Origin: JAWUXM01 sp034111325
GTDB taxonomy: Bacteria > Pseudomonadota > Alphaproteobacteria > Rickettsiales > JABIRX01
Direction of reading: 5' to 3'
DNA length: 22,045 bases
Assembly (NCBI GenBank): GCA_034111325.1
Contig: JAWUXM010000045.1
Location: 1 to 22,045 of the forward strand
Shown: piece after piece, positions 7,205 through 15,632 of the stretch
Layout of the letters: every line of letters begins with the position of its first letter
How positions within the stretch are numbered: position 1 is the stretch's first letter
Notes under the pieces: generated by a model
The model's input: only the letters and a program-made list of their open reading frames with translations
The model's database searches: none
Told to the model about the DNA's origin: nothing
Program-made: the position numbers and the translations under genes

Positions 7205-8218
7205 CTAGAAAACCCAATCATCACGGACTCTGTGGCATGTGTAGCCACCCGGATGTTTCTCGAGATAATCTTGATGATAATCTTCGGCCTTAGAAAACTC
7301 ATCGAATTTTTCTAAGCGAGTTACAATATCCCTATCATAAATATTTGCATTTTTAGCTTTTTCTATAACTTGTTCAGCGATTTTTTTCTGTTCAGGATTG
7401 CGATAGAAAATTGCTGAACGATATTGCGTACCAACATCATTACCCTGCCTATTTAATGTGGTTGGGTCATGAATTTTAAAAAAGAATTTGAGAATTTCCT
7501 CATAGGAGATTTTCTGCGGGTTAAACAAAACTTCAACTGATTCCGCATGGTTAGTCGTGCCAGTAGTAATTAGTTTATAACCTGGGTTAGAGACATCTCC
7601 GCCACTATAACCATTAACCACATCAATCACGCCATCAAGCTTTGATAATAATTCTTCCATTCCCCAGAAACAACCACCAGCTAAAACTGCGCGCTCAATT
7701 TTAGTTATTTGCGGCTCACCGAATAATTTTAAATATTCGCCATAGCCTTGCTTATCCAGATCTTTTTTTGGAATAAATTTTAATGAGGCAGAATTAATAC
7801 AATATCTATTACCACCCTTATCTTTTGGCCCATCAGTAAATAAATGTCCTAAATGTGCATCTGAACCTTTTGAGCGAACTTCTGTACGCTCCATGCCTAT
7901 TGATCTATCAACATTATTTTCTATAAAGCTATCGTCAATTGGCTTGGTAAAACTTGGCCAACCAGTTCCTGAATCATATTTATCTTTAGATGAAAATAGT
8001 GCCTCGCCAGTAATTACATCAACATAAATCCCCTCCGCTTTATTATTCCAATATTCATTATCAAATGGGCGTTCTGTACCATTTTCCATTGTTACAAATT
8101 TCTGCAAATCAGTTAGGTGAGAGGTATCTTTTTTTGAATCAACAGCCATAGCGGAGTTTATAAATAAGGTTAATAACAATATGGTTTTTAGAATAAAATT
8201 CATGTTTATCAGAATCAT
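7205..8218 (-). CDS. msrAB: Exported MsrB-MsrA fusion, methionine sulfoxide reductase
   Basis: A 337-residue bifunctional repair enzyme that reduces methionine-R-sulfoxide (MsrB) and methionine-S-sulfoxide (MsrA) in proteins. A hydrophobic signal peptide ends at about AMA (23-25). MsrB spans about 35-155, with GTGWPSF (84-90), the HLGH region and the active-site Cys in RYCINSASLKF (C140). The two CxxC zinc pairs found in many MsrB proteins are absent. MsrA spans about 175-337, with GGCFWG (C183) and a resolving Cys near the end in GGYTCHR (C328). The MsrB-first order is the less common one in free-living bacteria. Met6 (8203) is an equally good start and gives a more usual signal peptide; neither has a strong Shine-Dalgarno. 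It lies 12 bases behind tRNA-Glu on the same strand and may share its transcript. Confidence 0.9.
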   Translation of the reverse strand: MILINMNFILKTILLLTLFINSAMAVDSKKDTSHLTDLQKFVTMENGTERPFDNEYWNNKAEGIYVDVITGEALFSSKDKYDSGTGWPSFTKPIDDSFIENNVDRSIGMERTEVRSKGSDAHLGHLFTDGPKDKGGNRYCINSASLKFIPKKDLDKQGYGEYLKLFGEPQITKIERAVLAGGCFWGMEELLSKLDGVIDVVNGYSGGDVSNPGYKLITTGTTNHAESVEVLFNPQKISYEEILKFFFKIHDPTTLNRQGNDVGTQYRSAIFYRNPEQKKIAEQVIEKAKNANIYDRDIVTRLEKFDEFSKAEDYHQDYLEKHPGGYTCHRVRDDWVF

Positions 8219-8230
8219 TTTATATTATAT

Positions 8231-8305
8231 TGGTGACCCCTACGGGACTTGAACCCGTGTTTTAAGCTTGAGAAGCTCATGTCCTAACCACTAGACGAAG
8301 GGGCC
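8231..8305 (-). tRNA. tRNA-Glu (UUC), CCA encoded
   Basis: The minus strand gives a 75-base tRNA. The acceptor stem is GGCCCCT with AGGGGTC, and the D arm contains CTAGTGGTTAGGAC. The anticodon loop CTTCTCA gives anticodon TTC, and the T arm contains GGGTTCAAGTCCC. The 3' CCA is encoded at 8233-8231. All stems are well formed. Confidence 0.95.
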
Positions 8306-8307
8306 TC

Positions 8308-8431
8308 AATCTAGTCTTTTTGCGCCCTTTTTAGTAAATAACTTTTGTTCATGTCGCTCATGTACCCAAATGTACATGTTCGCTCACTCACAAAAACATT
8401 TACTAAAAATCATCACAAAAATTTCTAGATT
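8308..8431. repeat. Palindromic element copy A, between the two tRNAs
   Basis: A 124-base imperfect palindrome that begins AATCTAG (8308-8314) and ends CTAGATT (8425-8431). Inner paired segments are GTAAAT/ATTTAC (8334-8339 and 8398-8403) and a central hairpin CATGTAC/GTACATG (8359-8365 and 8372-8378, 6-base loop). The flanks between these also pair roughly, as T-rich and A-rich strands. Related copies lie at 8558-8686, 8687-8815 and 8816-8858. It is reminiscent of Rickettsia palindromic elements. Confidence 0.8.
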
Positions 8432-8462
8432 TTAAACTCTCTAAAAATCACTCTAACATTTT

Positions 8463-8551
8463 TGGTGCGGACGAGAAGAGTTGAACTTCCAATCCCATTA
8501 CTGAGAACAGCGACCTCAACGCTGCGCGTCTACCAATTCCGCCACGCCCGC
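8463..8551 (-). tRNA. tRNA-Leu (GAG), CCA encoded
   Basis: The minus strand gives an 89-base class II tRNA. The acceptor stem is GCGGGCG with CGTCCGC, and the D arm contains GGAATTGGTAGAC. The anticodon stem-loop is CAGCG-TTGAGGT-CGCTG with anticodon GAG. There is a long variable arm (TTCTCAGTAATGGGA region), a T arm around GTTCAACTC, and an encoded CCA at 8465-8463. Confidence 0.95.
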
Positions 8552-8557
8552 ACAATA

Positions 8558-8686
8558 AAAATCTGGTCTTTTTGCATGCTTTTTAATACATAACCTTCAC
8601 TCATTTCGGCTCGTGTACCTAAGTGTACACTTCGCTCATTCGTTCAGGACATGTATCAAAAATCAAAGCAACAATTTCCAGATTTT
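8558..8686. repeat. Palindromic element copy B
   Basis: A 129-base copy with ends AAAATCTGG (8558-8566) and CCAGATTTT (8678-8686). It has the inner pair ATACAT/ATGTAT (8586-8591 and 8651-8656) and the centre GTGTAC/GTACAC (8613-8618 and 8625-8630, 6-base loop). Where it differs from copy A, both arms have changed together, so pairing is kept. The right end of the palindrome runs straight into copy C. Confidence 0.8.
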
Positions 8687-8815
8687 ACAAATCAGTCTTT
8701 TTATACCCTTTTTCAAATAACTTTTGTTCATGTCGCTCATGTACCCAAATGTACATGTTCACTCACTCACAAAAGACATTTACTAAAAATCATCACAAAA
8801 ATCTCCAAATTTTAC
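8687..8815. repeat. Palindromic element copy C
   Basis: Nearly identical to copy A through the centre (TTTTGTTCATGTCGCTCATG region, with the same CATGTAC/GTACATG hairpin at about 8738-8757). It has AAATAACTTTTGT paired with ACAAAAGACATTT. The outer ends are more worn. Two overlapping open frames of 70-74 codons cross this stretch and copy B but are products of the repeat. Confidence 0.75.
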
Positions 8816-8858
8816 AAATTAATCTTTTTGCACCCTTTTTCAAATAACTTTTGTTCAT
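8816..8858. repeat. Palindromic element copy D, left half only
   Basis: ATCTTTTTGCACCCTTTTTC followed by AAATAACTTTTGTTCAT repeats the left half of copies A and C, then stops at the point where the central hairpin would begin. It is a truncated fourth copy lying 65 bases before lipB. Confidence 0.7.
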
Positions 8859-8923
8859 ATCTTTAGCAAAGGATAGTCAAATTGCACCACTAGAATTTTG
8901 CAAATTAAAGCAGAGGTAATATA

Positions 8924-9583
8924 TTGCCTTTCCAGCTAGAAAAGCAAGTAAATAGTATGATTGAAACATTAATTAGCCATTCCCCGATTGAATATGAAAA
9001 TGCGGTCGCCATAATGGAGCAGCGCGTTGCCGATATTATAGCTCAAAAAAAGCCTAGCCTAGCATGGGTTCTGGAGCATCCTGATATTTATACCGCCGGC
9101 ACAAGCTCTAAAAAAGAAGATTTGCTCAGTGATAATAAATTTCCCATTCATAAAACTGGGCGTGGTGGACAATATACCTATCATGGCCCTGATATGCTAA
9201 TCTCTTATTTAATGATGGATTTAAAAAAGCAAAGTTTTGGCTGTGATATAAAGAAATATATCTATAATCTTGAACAATGCATAATTAACTGCTCGCAACA
9301 TTTTGGCATTAAAGGTGAGCGGCGGGTTGATAGAATAGGCATATGGGTAAAAGTTGGCTCAACAGAAAAAAAAATTGCAGCCATAGGCGTTAGGGTAAGA
9401 AAGTGGGTTACATTCCATGGGATTAGTCTAAATATAAATCCCAACTTAGAGAATTTTAATGGCATAGTGCCATGCGGAATTAAAGAATATGGCGTTACCT
9501 CAATTTACGAATTAGGCAAAACCCCATCTAAAAAGGAAGTCATAGAAGTTTTAACCAATGAATTTAGCAAAATATTTAATTAG
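8924..9583 (+). CDS. lipB: Octanoyltransferase LipB
   Basis: A 219-residue protein that moves the octanoyl group from acyl carrier protein to lipoyl domains, the first step of lipoate synthesis in the cytosol. Motifs are LEHPDIYTAGTSS, GRGGQYTYHGPDM (the RGGxxTYHGPGQ family signature), KKIAAIGVRVRKWVTFHG with the catalytic Lys, and VPCGIKEYGVTS with the catalytic Cys. I take the TTG at 8924 as start because AGAGG (8912-8916) lies 7 bases before it. The next ATG at 8957 lacks a Shine-Dalgarno and would shorten the protein by 11 residues. The 3' end overlaps lptD by 26 bases, so the two are coupled. Lipoate synthase (LipA) is not in the window. Confidence 0.92.
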   Translation: MPFQLEKQVNSMIETLISHSPIEYENAVAIMEQRVADIIAQKKPSLAWVLEHPDIYTAGTSSKKEDLLSDNKFPIHKTGRGGQYTYHGPDMLISYLMMDLKKQSFGCDIKKYIYNLEQCIINCSQHFGIKGERRVDRIGIWVKVGSTEKKIAAIGVRVRKWVTFHGISLNINPNLENFNGIVPCGIKEYGVTSIYELGKTPSKKEVIEVLTNEFSKIFN

Positions 9584-11813
9584 CCTTGCGCTCACTTTTT
9601 CTCTTGCTGCGCCAGCTCTAGCTGCAGAAAAGGCAAAGGAAGACATAACAGCTAAAACCCCTCAGCCCACAACCAAAAAAACATCTAAAAAGCGATCCAG
9701 CAAAACTTTTATCGATGCTGACAACATCAAATTCAACCACGAAAATGAAACGATCCATGCCAGTGGTAATGTTAAGGTTACGCAAAATAGTAACATTATT
9801 TTTGCTGATGAAATTGAATATGACAAAAAAACCCAATACATCACCGCTCAAGGCAATGTTTTTATAAAACAAGCAGATGGCTCGCGTATTATTGGGCAAA
9901 AGCTTGTCTTAAAGGATGATTTTACGAAGCTTGATGGTGAATATACTCTCGCCAAGTTACCTGATGATTCCCTGATAAAAGCCAGACATATCGCCAAAGA
10001 CGGTAACATAACTAAACTCAAAAGTGCTTCTTATACATCCTGCTTAAGCTGTAGCGGAGATAAAGATAAAACCCCAACTTGGAAAATCAATGCATGGCGA
10101 ATTACCATTGATAAGAATAAAGAAGAAGTATTCTACACTAGCGCCTATATTTCCGCACATGGAGTGCCTGTATTCTACACGCCATTTTTTATGCACCCAA
10201 CACCGGGCGCAAAAAGAAAAACAGGCTTACTGACGCCAAGTTATAAAAGCGACAAAGTCCTTGGCAACTCTATTAGCACGCCTTTTTACCTAAATGCTGC
10301 GCCTAATTATGACTTTACCTATACGCCAACTTTTATGACTCATGACAATTTACGTCATGAGCTGGAATATCGCCACTTATTTACTAATGGCGAATATAAA
10401 TTCTCTGGCGGCTATATTGACGAAAACCAAGCTTTAAGAGAAAAATTATCAGGGCAAGGAATTAACATAAATAATGAAGAAGAAGTAAAATGGGTACTTC
10501 GTGGTAAAGGAAGTTTTGAATATAAAAATAATTGGTCACTTGGCTTTGAAGGTGAGAAATTCTCTGAAACAACCTATCTAAATCGTTATGATCAATTATA
10601 TAAGAATTTTTCCACTTCAAACCTAGTTGCGCAACAATATGACGATAATAATTCAACTATTCTTGAAACTCTCTATTTCCAAGATCACTTAACTACTAGC
10701 AATGTCAGAACACCATATGCTTTGCCATATATAGACATTCACCGCCAAAAAGTCTCTTCAACAAAATACTTCGCCAGCGAAGAGTTCGATTTAAACTCGG
10801 TTATTTTGGAACGCAAACAAGGCGATGATTTAAAGCGTGTTAGTGCTACAAAAACCTGGATAAAACCTTTTATTAGCAAAAATGGTTCAGTGAGTGACTT
10901 TAGAGTTAGCACTCGTGGTGATGTATATAGTTTTGGTAAAGAGCAAACAGCTGCCCGCATTGATAACAATGAGAATCTTGACGTTTCCGCTGCAAGGATT
11001 TTACCGCAAGCCGAATATAATTGGCGTATGCCTTTTATAAAAGAATCAGCAAAAAGAACCACACTCATTGAACCACAAATTCAAACTGTGTTTAGTCAAA
11101 AGTTCAATAGTTTGAATGAAAATGAAATGTTGAATGAAGACAGTGTTGATCCACAATTAATTGAAAGTAATTTATTCGATAGCAATAAATATTCAGGATA
11201 TGACCGTGTTGAAGAAGGTTTGAGAATAAATTATGGTATAAAAACCACTATTTTCAACAATCCTAAATTAACCAAATTAGAAGCGTTTTTAGGACAAAGT
11301 TTTCGCCCTACTAATGTTAATAATTTCGATGCAGGAAGCGGCATGGCAACAACCTTATCAGATTATGTCGGCTCGCTTGAATATAGCGCTGAGGATTTTT
11401 ACAAATTAGCCTATCGCTTCCGTGTTGATAGCAAAACTAACATCGGTTATAGAGATGAAATAGACAGTAGACTAGTTCTCGATAAATTTACTTTTAACCT
11501 TTATTATTTCTCTCTTGATGAGCGCAAATTAGTTGGTAGTAACGGTGCATTAGTTAAAAACTTGACTACTGGCGCTAGCTGGAAAATCATGAGAAATATT
11601 GAGTTAACTAGCGATGCAACGGTGGATTTACGCCCAGCCTCAATCGCTCCTAATAACGGCATTGTACGAAGCAGTTATGGCTTCATATATACTGGAGATT
11701 GCTTCAACTATAGTATAAATCTTGTGGAGGATCACATTCGTGCAGCGCAATCCTTACCGTCGGAAACTATAACCTTCACCTTTACGCTTAAAAATATCGG
11801 TGCAATTTACTAA
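9558..11813 (+). CDS. lptD: LPS-assembly outer-membrane protein LptD
   Basis: A 751-residue outer-membrane protein that, with LptE, inserts lipopolysaccharide into the outer leaflet. A signal peptide (1-22, ending ALA) is followed by a Lys/Thr-rich linker and an OstA/LptA-like beta-jellyroll (about 50-160, with HASGNVKVTQNSNIIFADEI and TAQGNVFIKQ). The LptD beta-barrel follows from about 190 (HGVPVFYTPFFMHPTPGAKR is a family hallmark). Only three Cys are seen: C162 and C165 in a CLSC pair, and C715. The double C-terminal Cys of E. coli LptD is not kept, as in other alphaproteobacteria. The start lies inside lipB. It converges with murD, with 5 bases between the stops and no room for a separate terminator. 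Its presence implies that the organism makes LPS. Confidence 0.92.
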   Translation: MNLAKYLISLALTFSLAAPALAAEKAKEDITAKTPQPTTKKTSKKRSSKTFIDADNIKFNHENETIHASGNVKVTQNSNIIFADEIEYDKKTQYITAQGNVFIKQADGSRIIGQKLVLKDDFTKLDGEYTLAKLPDDSLIKARHIAKDGNITKLKSASYTSCLSCSGDKDKTPTWKINAWRITIDKNKEEVFYTSAYISAHGVPVFYTPFFMHPTPGAKRKTGLLTPSYKSDKVLGNSISTPFYLNAAPNYDFTYTPTFMTHDNLRHELEYRHLFTNGEYKFSGGYIDENQALREKLSGQGININNEEEVKWVLRGKGSFEYKNNWSLGFEGEKFSETTYLNRYDQLYKNFSTSNLVAQQYDDNNSTILETLYFQDHLTTSNVRTPYALPYIDIHRQKVSSTKYFASEEFDLNSVILERKQGDDLKRVSATKTWIKPFISKNGSVSDFRVSTRGDVYSFGKEQTAARIDNNENLDVSAARILPQAEYNWRMPFIKESAKRTTLIEPQIQTVFSQKFNSLNENEMLNEDSVDPQLIESNLFDSNKYSGYDRVEEGLRINYGIKTTIFNNPKLTKLEAFLGQSFRPTNVNNFDAGSGMATTLSDYVGSLEYSAEDFYKLAYRFRVDSKTNIGYRDEIDSRLVLDKFTFNLYYFSLDERKLVGSNGALVKNLTTGASWKIMRNIELTSDATVDLRPASIAPNNGIVRSSYGFIYTGDCFNYSINLVEDHIRAAQSLPSETITFTFTLKNIGAIY

Positions 11814-11818
11814 AACGC

Positions 11819-13135
11819 TTACGCAAGAGCAGATACAATTTTGATAAATTCTTCGCCGCGTTTTTCAAAATTAGGAAATAGATCAAATGAAGCGCAAGCA
11901 GGTGAGAGAAGAATATTAACTTGCCCTAGTTCACTTTGCGCAAGTGCAAAAGCTTTTTCTGTGGCATTTTTTAAATCACCACAACGTACATATTGCACAT
12001 TATACTTATCCAAACATTGGGCAAATTCTTCTTCAGCCTCACCAATTAAAAAAGCTTGTTTTACCTTAGGGAAATATTCGACCAAATCATTAATTCCACC
12101 TTCCTTTGCTCTGCCACCAGCAATCCAAAAAATATTGTCCAGCTGCGCTAAAGCATTTGCTGTGCTTTGTGCATTTGTTGCTTTACTATCATTATAGAAA
12201 ATAATGTTTTTATATTCGCCGATAATTTGCATCCTATGTTCTAAGGCCTTAAATGATTTAGCAAAATGTAATATTGCCTCAGCTTCCATACCCAAACTTA
12301 AACATGCCGCATAGGCCGCCAATAAATTTTCATCATTGCCATATTCACCATTACTCACCGCTAAATCTTGTCCTTCATATGTATCATGCAAGACACCGTT
12401 CATTAATGATAAGCCATTAGCTAATTTATGTTTTGTCGAGAAGGGAATTATTGTATCGCTTTGTGACTTTTCAAAAACTTCATTGCTAGCTGCTGTATCC
12501 AAACCAATTATATCAATGCCAGATTTTGTATAGCGCTTAAAGATTCTCTCTTTAGAAGCGCAGTAAGCCGTAAAATTACTATAGCGATCAAGATGATCTG
12601 GTGTAATATTTAGCAAAATTGATATATCAAATTCAGCCCTCTCAAGTAAGTCTAACTGATAGGAAGAAAGCTCTAAAACATATATACCATCAGCATCCAG
12701 ATCAGGCAGCTCTAAAACTGGCACCCCAATATTTCCACCCATTTCAACTCGCAAACCAGCACTTATTAGAATATGATGGATTAAAGCAGTTGTTGTTGAT
12801 TTGCCGTTTGTGCCTGTAATAGCGATAAATTTTGCTTGTGGATTCAAGGCATATAAAATTTCAACATCACCGATAATTTTACAAGAACCTCTTGCCAGCT
12901 CGACAATCTTATGAGGATTTTCTAAAAATGGGATCCCAGGGCTTAAAACCAGATAATCAATTTCTTGCCAGTTAATTTCTCTATAATTAATTAAGTCTAC
13001 ATTTGATATTTCTGGTTGGCCAGCATCATCCCAAGCATAAACTTTTGCACCTATTTCAACTAACCTTCTACAAGTTGCAAGCCCTGATTTACCTAATCCA
13101 AAAACAAAAAATCTTTTATTCTTAAATTCCATCAT
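11819..13135 (-). CDS. murD: UDP-N-acetylmuramoylalanine--D-glutamate ligase MurD
   Basis: Adds D-Glu to UDP-MurNAc-L-Ala in the cytosol. The open frame reaches 13189, but I choose the ATG at 13135 (438 residues) because family proteins begin right before the Rossmann motif VFGLGKSGLATC. This ATG overlaps the mraY stop as ATGA, and the extra 18 upstream residues lie wholly inside mraY. A tandem ATG at 13132 is equally possible. Motifs are an N-terminal UMP-binding domain, the P-loop ITGTNGKSTT (about residues 107-116), NITPDHLDRY, and FYNDSKATNAQS in the central and C-terminal domains. It is the last gene of the minus-strand purN-murF-mraY-murD run. Downstream division genes (ftsW, murG) found in most mur clusters do not follow. 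Confidence 0.93.
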   Translation of the reverse strand: MMEFKNKRFFVFGLGKSGLATCRRLVEIGAKVYAWDDAGQPEISNVDLINYREINWQEIDYLVLSPGIPFLENPHKIVELARGSCKIIGDVEILYALNPQAKFIAITGTNGKSTTTALIHHILISAGLRVEMGGNIGVPVLELPDLDADGIYVLELSSYQLDLLERAEFDISILLNITPDHLDRYSNFTAYCASKERIFKRYTKSGIDIIGLDTAASNEVFEKSQSDTIIPFSTKHKLANGLSLMNGVLHDTYEGQDLAVSNGEYGNDENLLAAYAACLSLGMEAEAILHFAKSFKALEHRMQIIGEYKNIIFYNDSKATNAQSTANALAQLDNIFWIAGGRAKEGGINDLVEYFPKVKQAFLIGEAEEEFAQCLDKYNVQYVRCGDLKNATEKAFALAQSELGQVNILLSPACASFDLFPNFEKRGEEFIKIVSALA

Positions 13136-14220
13136 CTGATTTTCAAAGTCGATAAACCGATTATTGCCAAGATAATTGAGATGATCCAAAACCTAATAAC
13201 AATAGTTGGCTCTGCCCAACCTTTTTTCTCAAAATGATGGTGAATCGGCGCCATGCGAAAAACTCTTTTGCCAGTGAGTTTAAATGAATATACTTGGATA
13301 ATTACTGAAACAGCCTCCAACACAAATAACCCGCCAATAATTGCTAAAGTAACTTCATTACGTGTAATAACACTAGCCATACCGCTAACGCCACCTAATG
13401 CTAAGCTTCCCGTATCGCCCATAAAAATCCGCGCTGGTGGCGCATTAAACCATAAAAATCCAAGGCTTGCTCCTACTAAACTTGCACAAAAAACAGCGAT
13501 CTCCCCACTGCCCTCAATATAGGGTACTAGCAAATAACCAGCAAAAATTTTATTACCAACGATGTAACTAATTAAAGCAAAAGATGAGCCCACAATCATA
13601 ACTGGTACAATAGCTAAGCCATCCAGACCATCAGTTAAATTCACCGCATTAGAAGCACCAATAATCACGACCAAAGCAAAGATAAAATAAAACCAGCCAA
13701 AATTAAAAATTAACTCTTTGAAAAAGGGCATGGAAATTGAGGTATTAAAGTCCACACCTTGTTTATGTTGCAAGAAAAACAAGGCTATCAGTGAGAAAAT
13801 CACCTGCAGCAAGATCTTCAATTTACCACGCACACCTCTGGAGCTATTTTGTCTAACTTTTAACCAATCATCTAATAAACCAATACACCCAAAAGAAAGA
13901 GTAACGAATACTAAAATCCAAATATAATAATTACTCATATCAGCCCAAAGAATCGCTGAAATTAAAGATGCAAAAATAATCATCAAACCACCCATTGTCG
14001 GGGTATTTTCTTTAGTCTCTTTATGCCAAACTGGCCCATCATCACGTAAAGGCTGTCCATTTGTTTGGCGACGACTAAGCATTTTTATACAGCTTGGCAT
14101 TATTAAGAAACTAATAATTAGAGATGTAAAAATTGCTCCACCACTGCGAAAAGAAATATATCTAAAAAGATTGAAAAATGAATAATCGTTAAAATAAGGC
14201 TCAAATAGATTATATAGCAT
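13132..14220 (-). CDS. mraY: Phospho-N-acetylmuramoyl-pentapeptide transferase MraY
   Basis: A 362-residue polytopic membrane enzyme that transfers phospho-MurNAc-pentapeptide to undecaprenyl phosphate to make lipid I. About ten hydrophobic segments are visible. Diagnostic sites are the LLDDWLK aspartates (117-118), NAVNLTDGLDGLA (191-203), FMGDTGSLALG with D269, and APIHHHFE (324-331). The length fits the family (about 360). The start overlaps the end of murF by 11 bases and the stop overlaps the murD start, so the three mur genes are tightly coupled. Confidence 0.95.
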   Translation of the reverse strand: MLYNLFEPYFNDYSFFNLFRYISFRSGGAIFTSLIISFLIMPSCIKMLSRRQTNGQPLRDDGPVWHKETKENTPTMGGLMIIFASLISAILWADMSNYYIWILVFVTLSFGCIGLLDDWLKVRQNSSRGVRGKLKILLQVIFSLIALFFLQHKQGVDFNTSISMPFFKELIFNFGWFYFIFALVVIIGASNAVNLTDGLDGLAIVPVMIVGSSFALISYIVGNKIFAGYLLVPYIEGSGEIAVFCASLVGASLGFLWFNAPPARIFMGDTGSLALGGVSGMASVITRNEVTLAIIGGLFVLEAVSVIIQVYSFKLTGKRVFRMAPIHHHFEKKGWAEPTIVIRFWIISIILAIIGLSTLKIR

Positions 14221-15619
14221 GACTCCCTTCTAATTTATGAACTATAAGATCTGATTTCATACCACGTGAAGCTTTGATTAGAACTGTATCATTTTGTTGT
14301 AGTTTGTCGTCTAAACCTTCGGCTAAAAAGCCTTCAACATCACTGTAGAAACCGCCTCGTCTATCTTCTGGTAATTGATCAAATAAACAGCGCATGAATG
14401 TACCTATAGCGAATACCTTGTCAATTTTATTTTCAGCAATGTCAGTAGCTAATGATTTATGCCATTTTTCCGACTCATCACCTAATTCTAACATGTCACC
14501 AATAATCGCAATTTTGCGCCCCTTTATTATATCGCCAGCTCTGCCTAATTGTTTTAATGCAAGTTTCATCGATAATGGGTTAGCGTTGTAAGAATCATCA
14601 ATTATGTGGATGTTTTTTGTAGGGTTAAAAATCATTTTCCCACGGCCACTCGGCAATGAAAATTCTGATAATTTTGCTGATGCTTTACTTAAATCTGCGC
14701 CAGCAGCATAACATACAGCTAATGCCATTGGTACAATTTTTGCAATTTTATCTTCAATAAATGGAAAGCTAACAGACAGCTCTCCAGCTGGCGAATCTAT
14801 TATAAGATCCAGACCTAAATCTTTATTTACGCGTGTTTTGCCAGTTTTAAACTCAACACCATCTTGCATGCCAAACTTCATAATTTCAACATCAGGCTGA
14901 TGTTTTAAAGCTTCGCTTTCAAGCACCTCACAAAAATCATCATCATCGTCTAAAACAAGAATCTTATTACCAATTAAGCCATCGGCGATTTCTGCTTTAG
15001 CACAAGCAATTTCTTCAACTGAATTAAAATTCTCAATATGCGCAACCGCAATATTCGTAATGATTGCAATATGTGGCTTAACCAATTTTGTTAATTGTAA
15101 AATCTCGCCTGCATGATTCATTCCCAACTCAAAAATTGCCTGCTCAACATTAGCCGGCATATTTGCTAAACATAATGGTACACCATAATGGTTATTCAAA
15201 TTACCAATTGTTGCATAGGTACGAAATTGTTCTGAGAGAACTAATTTAAGAGCTTCCTTAAGTGATGTTTTGCCACTACTGCCAGTAACAGCAATAAAAT
15301 TTGCAGAACTATTCTTACGGCGAAATTTTGCCAGATCATTCAGTGCCGCAAAAGAATCAGCAACTAATAAAACTGGTAATTTCTCATATTCAGGGCGAAT
15401 CTCACTGACAATGGCTAAAACTGCTCCGTCATTAATTGCTTGAACAACATAATCATGAGCATCATTATTCTCACCTTTTAATGCAATGAATAAATCCCCC
15501 GTTTTTATTTGCCGACTATCAATTTTAACTGCCGTAATCGGACAATCTTCTCTTTGATTATGTGGTTCTCCACCAGTCGCACTAATGATGTCCTTTAATA
15601 TCCACAACCCTCCTTCCAT
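14210..15619 (-). CDS. murF: UDP-N-acetylmuramoyl-tripeptide--D-alanyl-D-alanine ligase MurF
   Basis: A 469-residue cytosolic ligase that adds D-Ala-D-Ala to UDP-MurNAc-tripeptide. The N-terminal substrate domain shows ITAVKIDSRQIKTGDLFIAL. The ATP P-loop is VTGSSGKTS (111-119), followed by NLNNHYGVPL and the family-typical ELGMNHAGEI. The C-terminal domain has IDDSYNANPLSMK and GDMLELG. GAGG lies 5 bases before the ATG at 15619. The gene starts 13 bases after purN and overlaps mraY. murE, which usually precedes murF, is absent; purN takes its place, so the ancestral division/cell-wall cluster has been rearranged. Confidence 0.94.
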   Translation of the reverse strand: MEGGLWILKDIISATGGEPHNQREDCPITAVKIDSRQIKTGDLFIALKGENNDAHDYVVQAINDGAVLAIVSEIRPEYEKLPVLLVADSFAALNDLAKFRRKNSSANFIAVTGSSGKTSLKEALKLVLSEQFRTYATIGNLNNHYGVPLCLANMPANVEQAIFELGMNHAGEILQLTKLVKPHIAIITNIAVAHIENFNSVEEIACAKAEIADGLIGNKILVLDDDDDFCEVLESEALKHQPDVEIMKFGMQDGVEFKTGKTRVNKDLGLDLIIDSPAGELSVSFPFIEDKIAKIVPMALAVCYAAGADLSKASAKLSEFSLPSGRGKMIFNPTKNIHIIDDSYNANPLSMKLALKQLGRAGDIIKGRKIAIIGDMLELGDESEKWHKSLATDIAENKIDKVFAIGTFMRCLFDQLPEDRRGGFYSDVEGFLAEGLDDKLQQNDTVLIKASRGMKSDLIVHKLEGSHAI

Positions 15620-15632
15620 ATTTGCCTCTATA

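Noticed and set aside
8308..8858. Possible CRISPR array
   Set aside because: The units are about 125 bases long, are themselves palindromic, are interrupted by a tRNA and have no regular unique spacers; no cas genes are nearby.
8623..8866. Two overlapping plus-strand open frames of 71-74 codons
   Set aside because: They lie inside palindromic copies B-D; their similar peptide segments come from translating the repeat. There is no ribosome binding site and no protein family match.
13136..13189. Upstream extension of murD by 18 codons
   Set aside because: The extra residues overlap mraY and do not match MurD N-termini; the ATGA junction at 13135 explains the start better.
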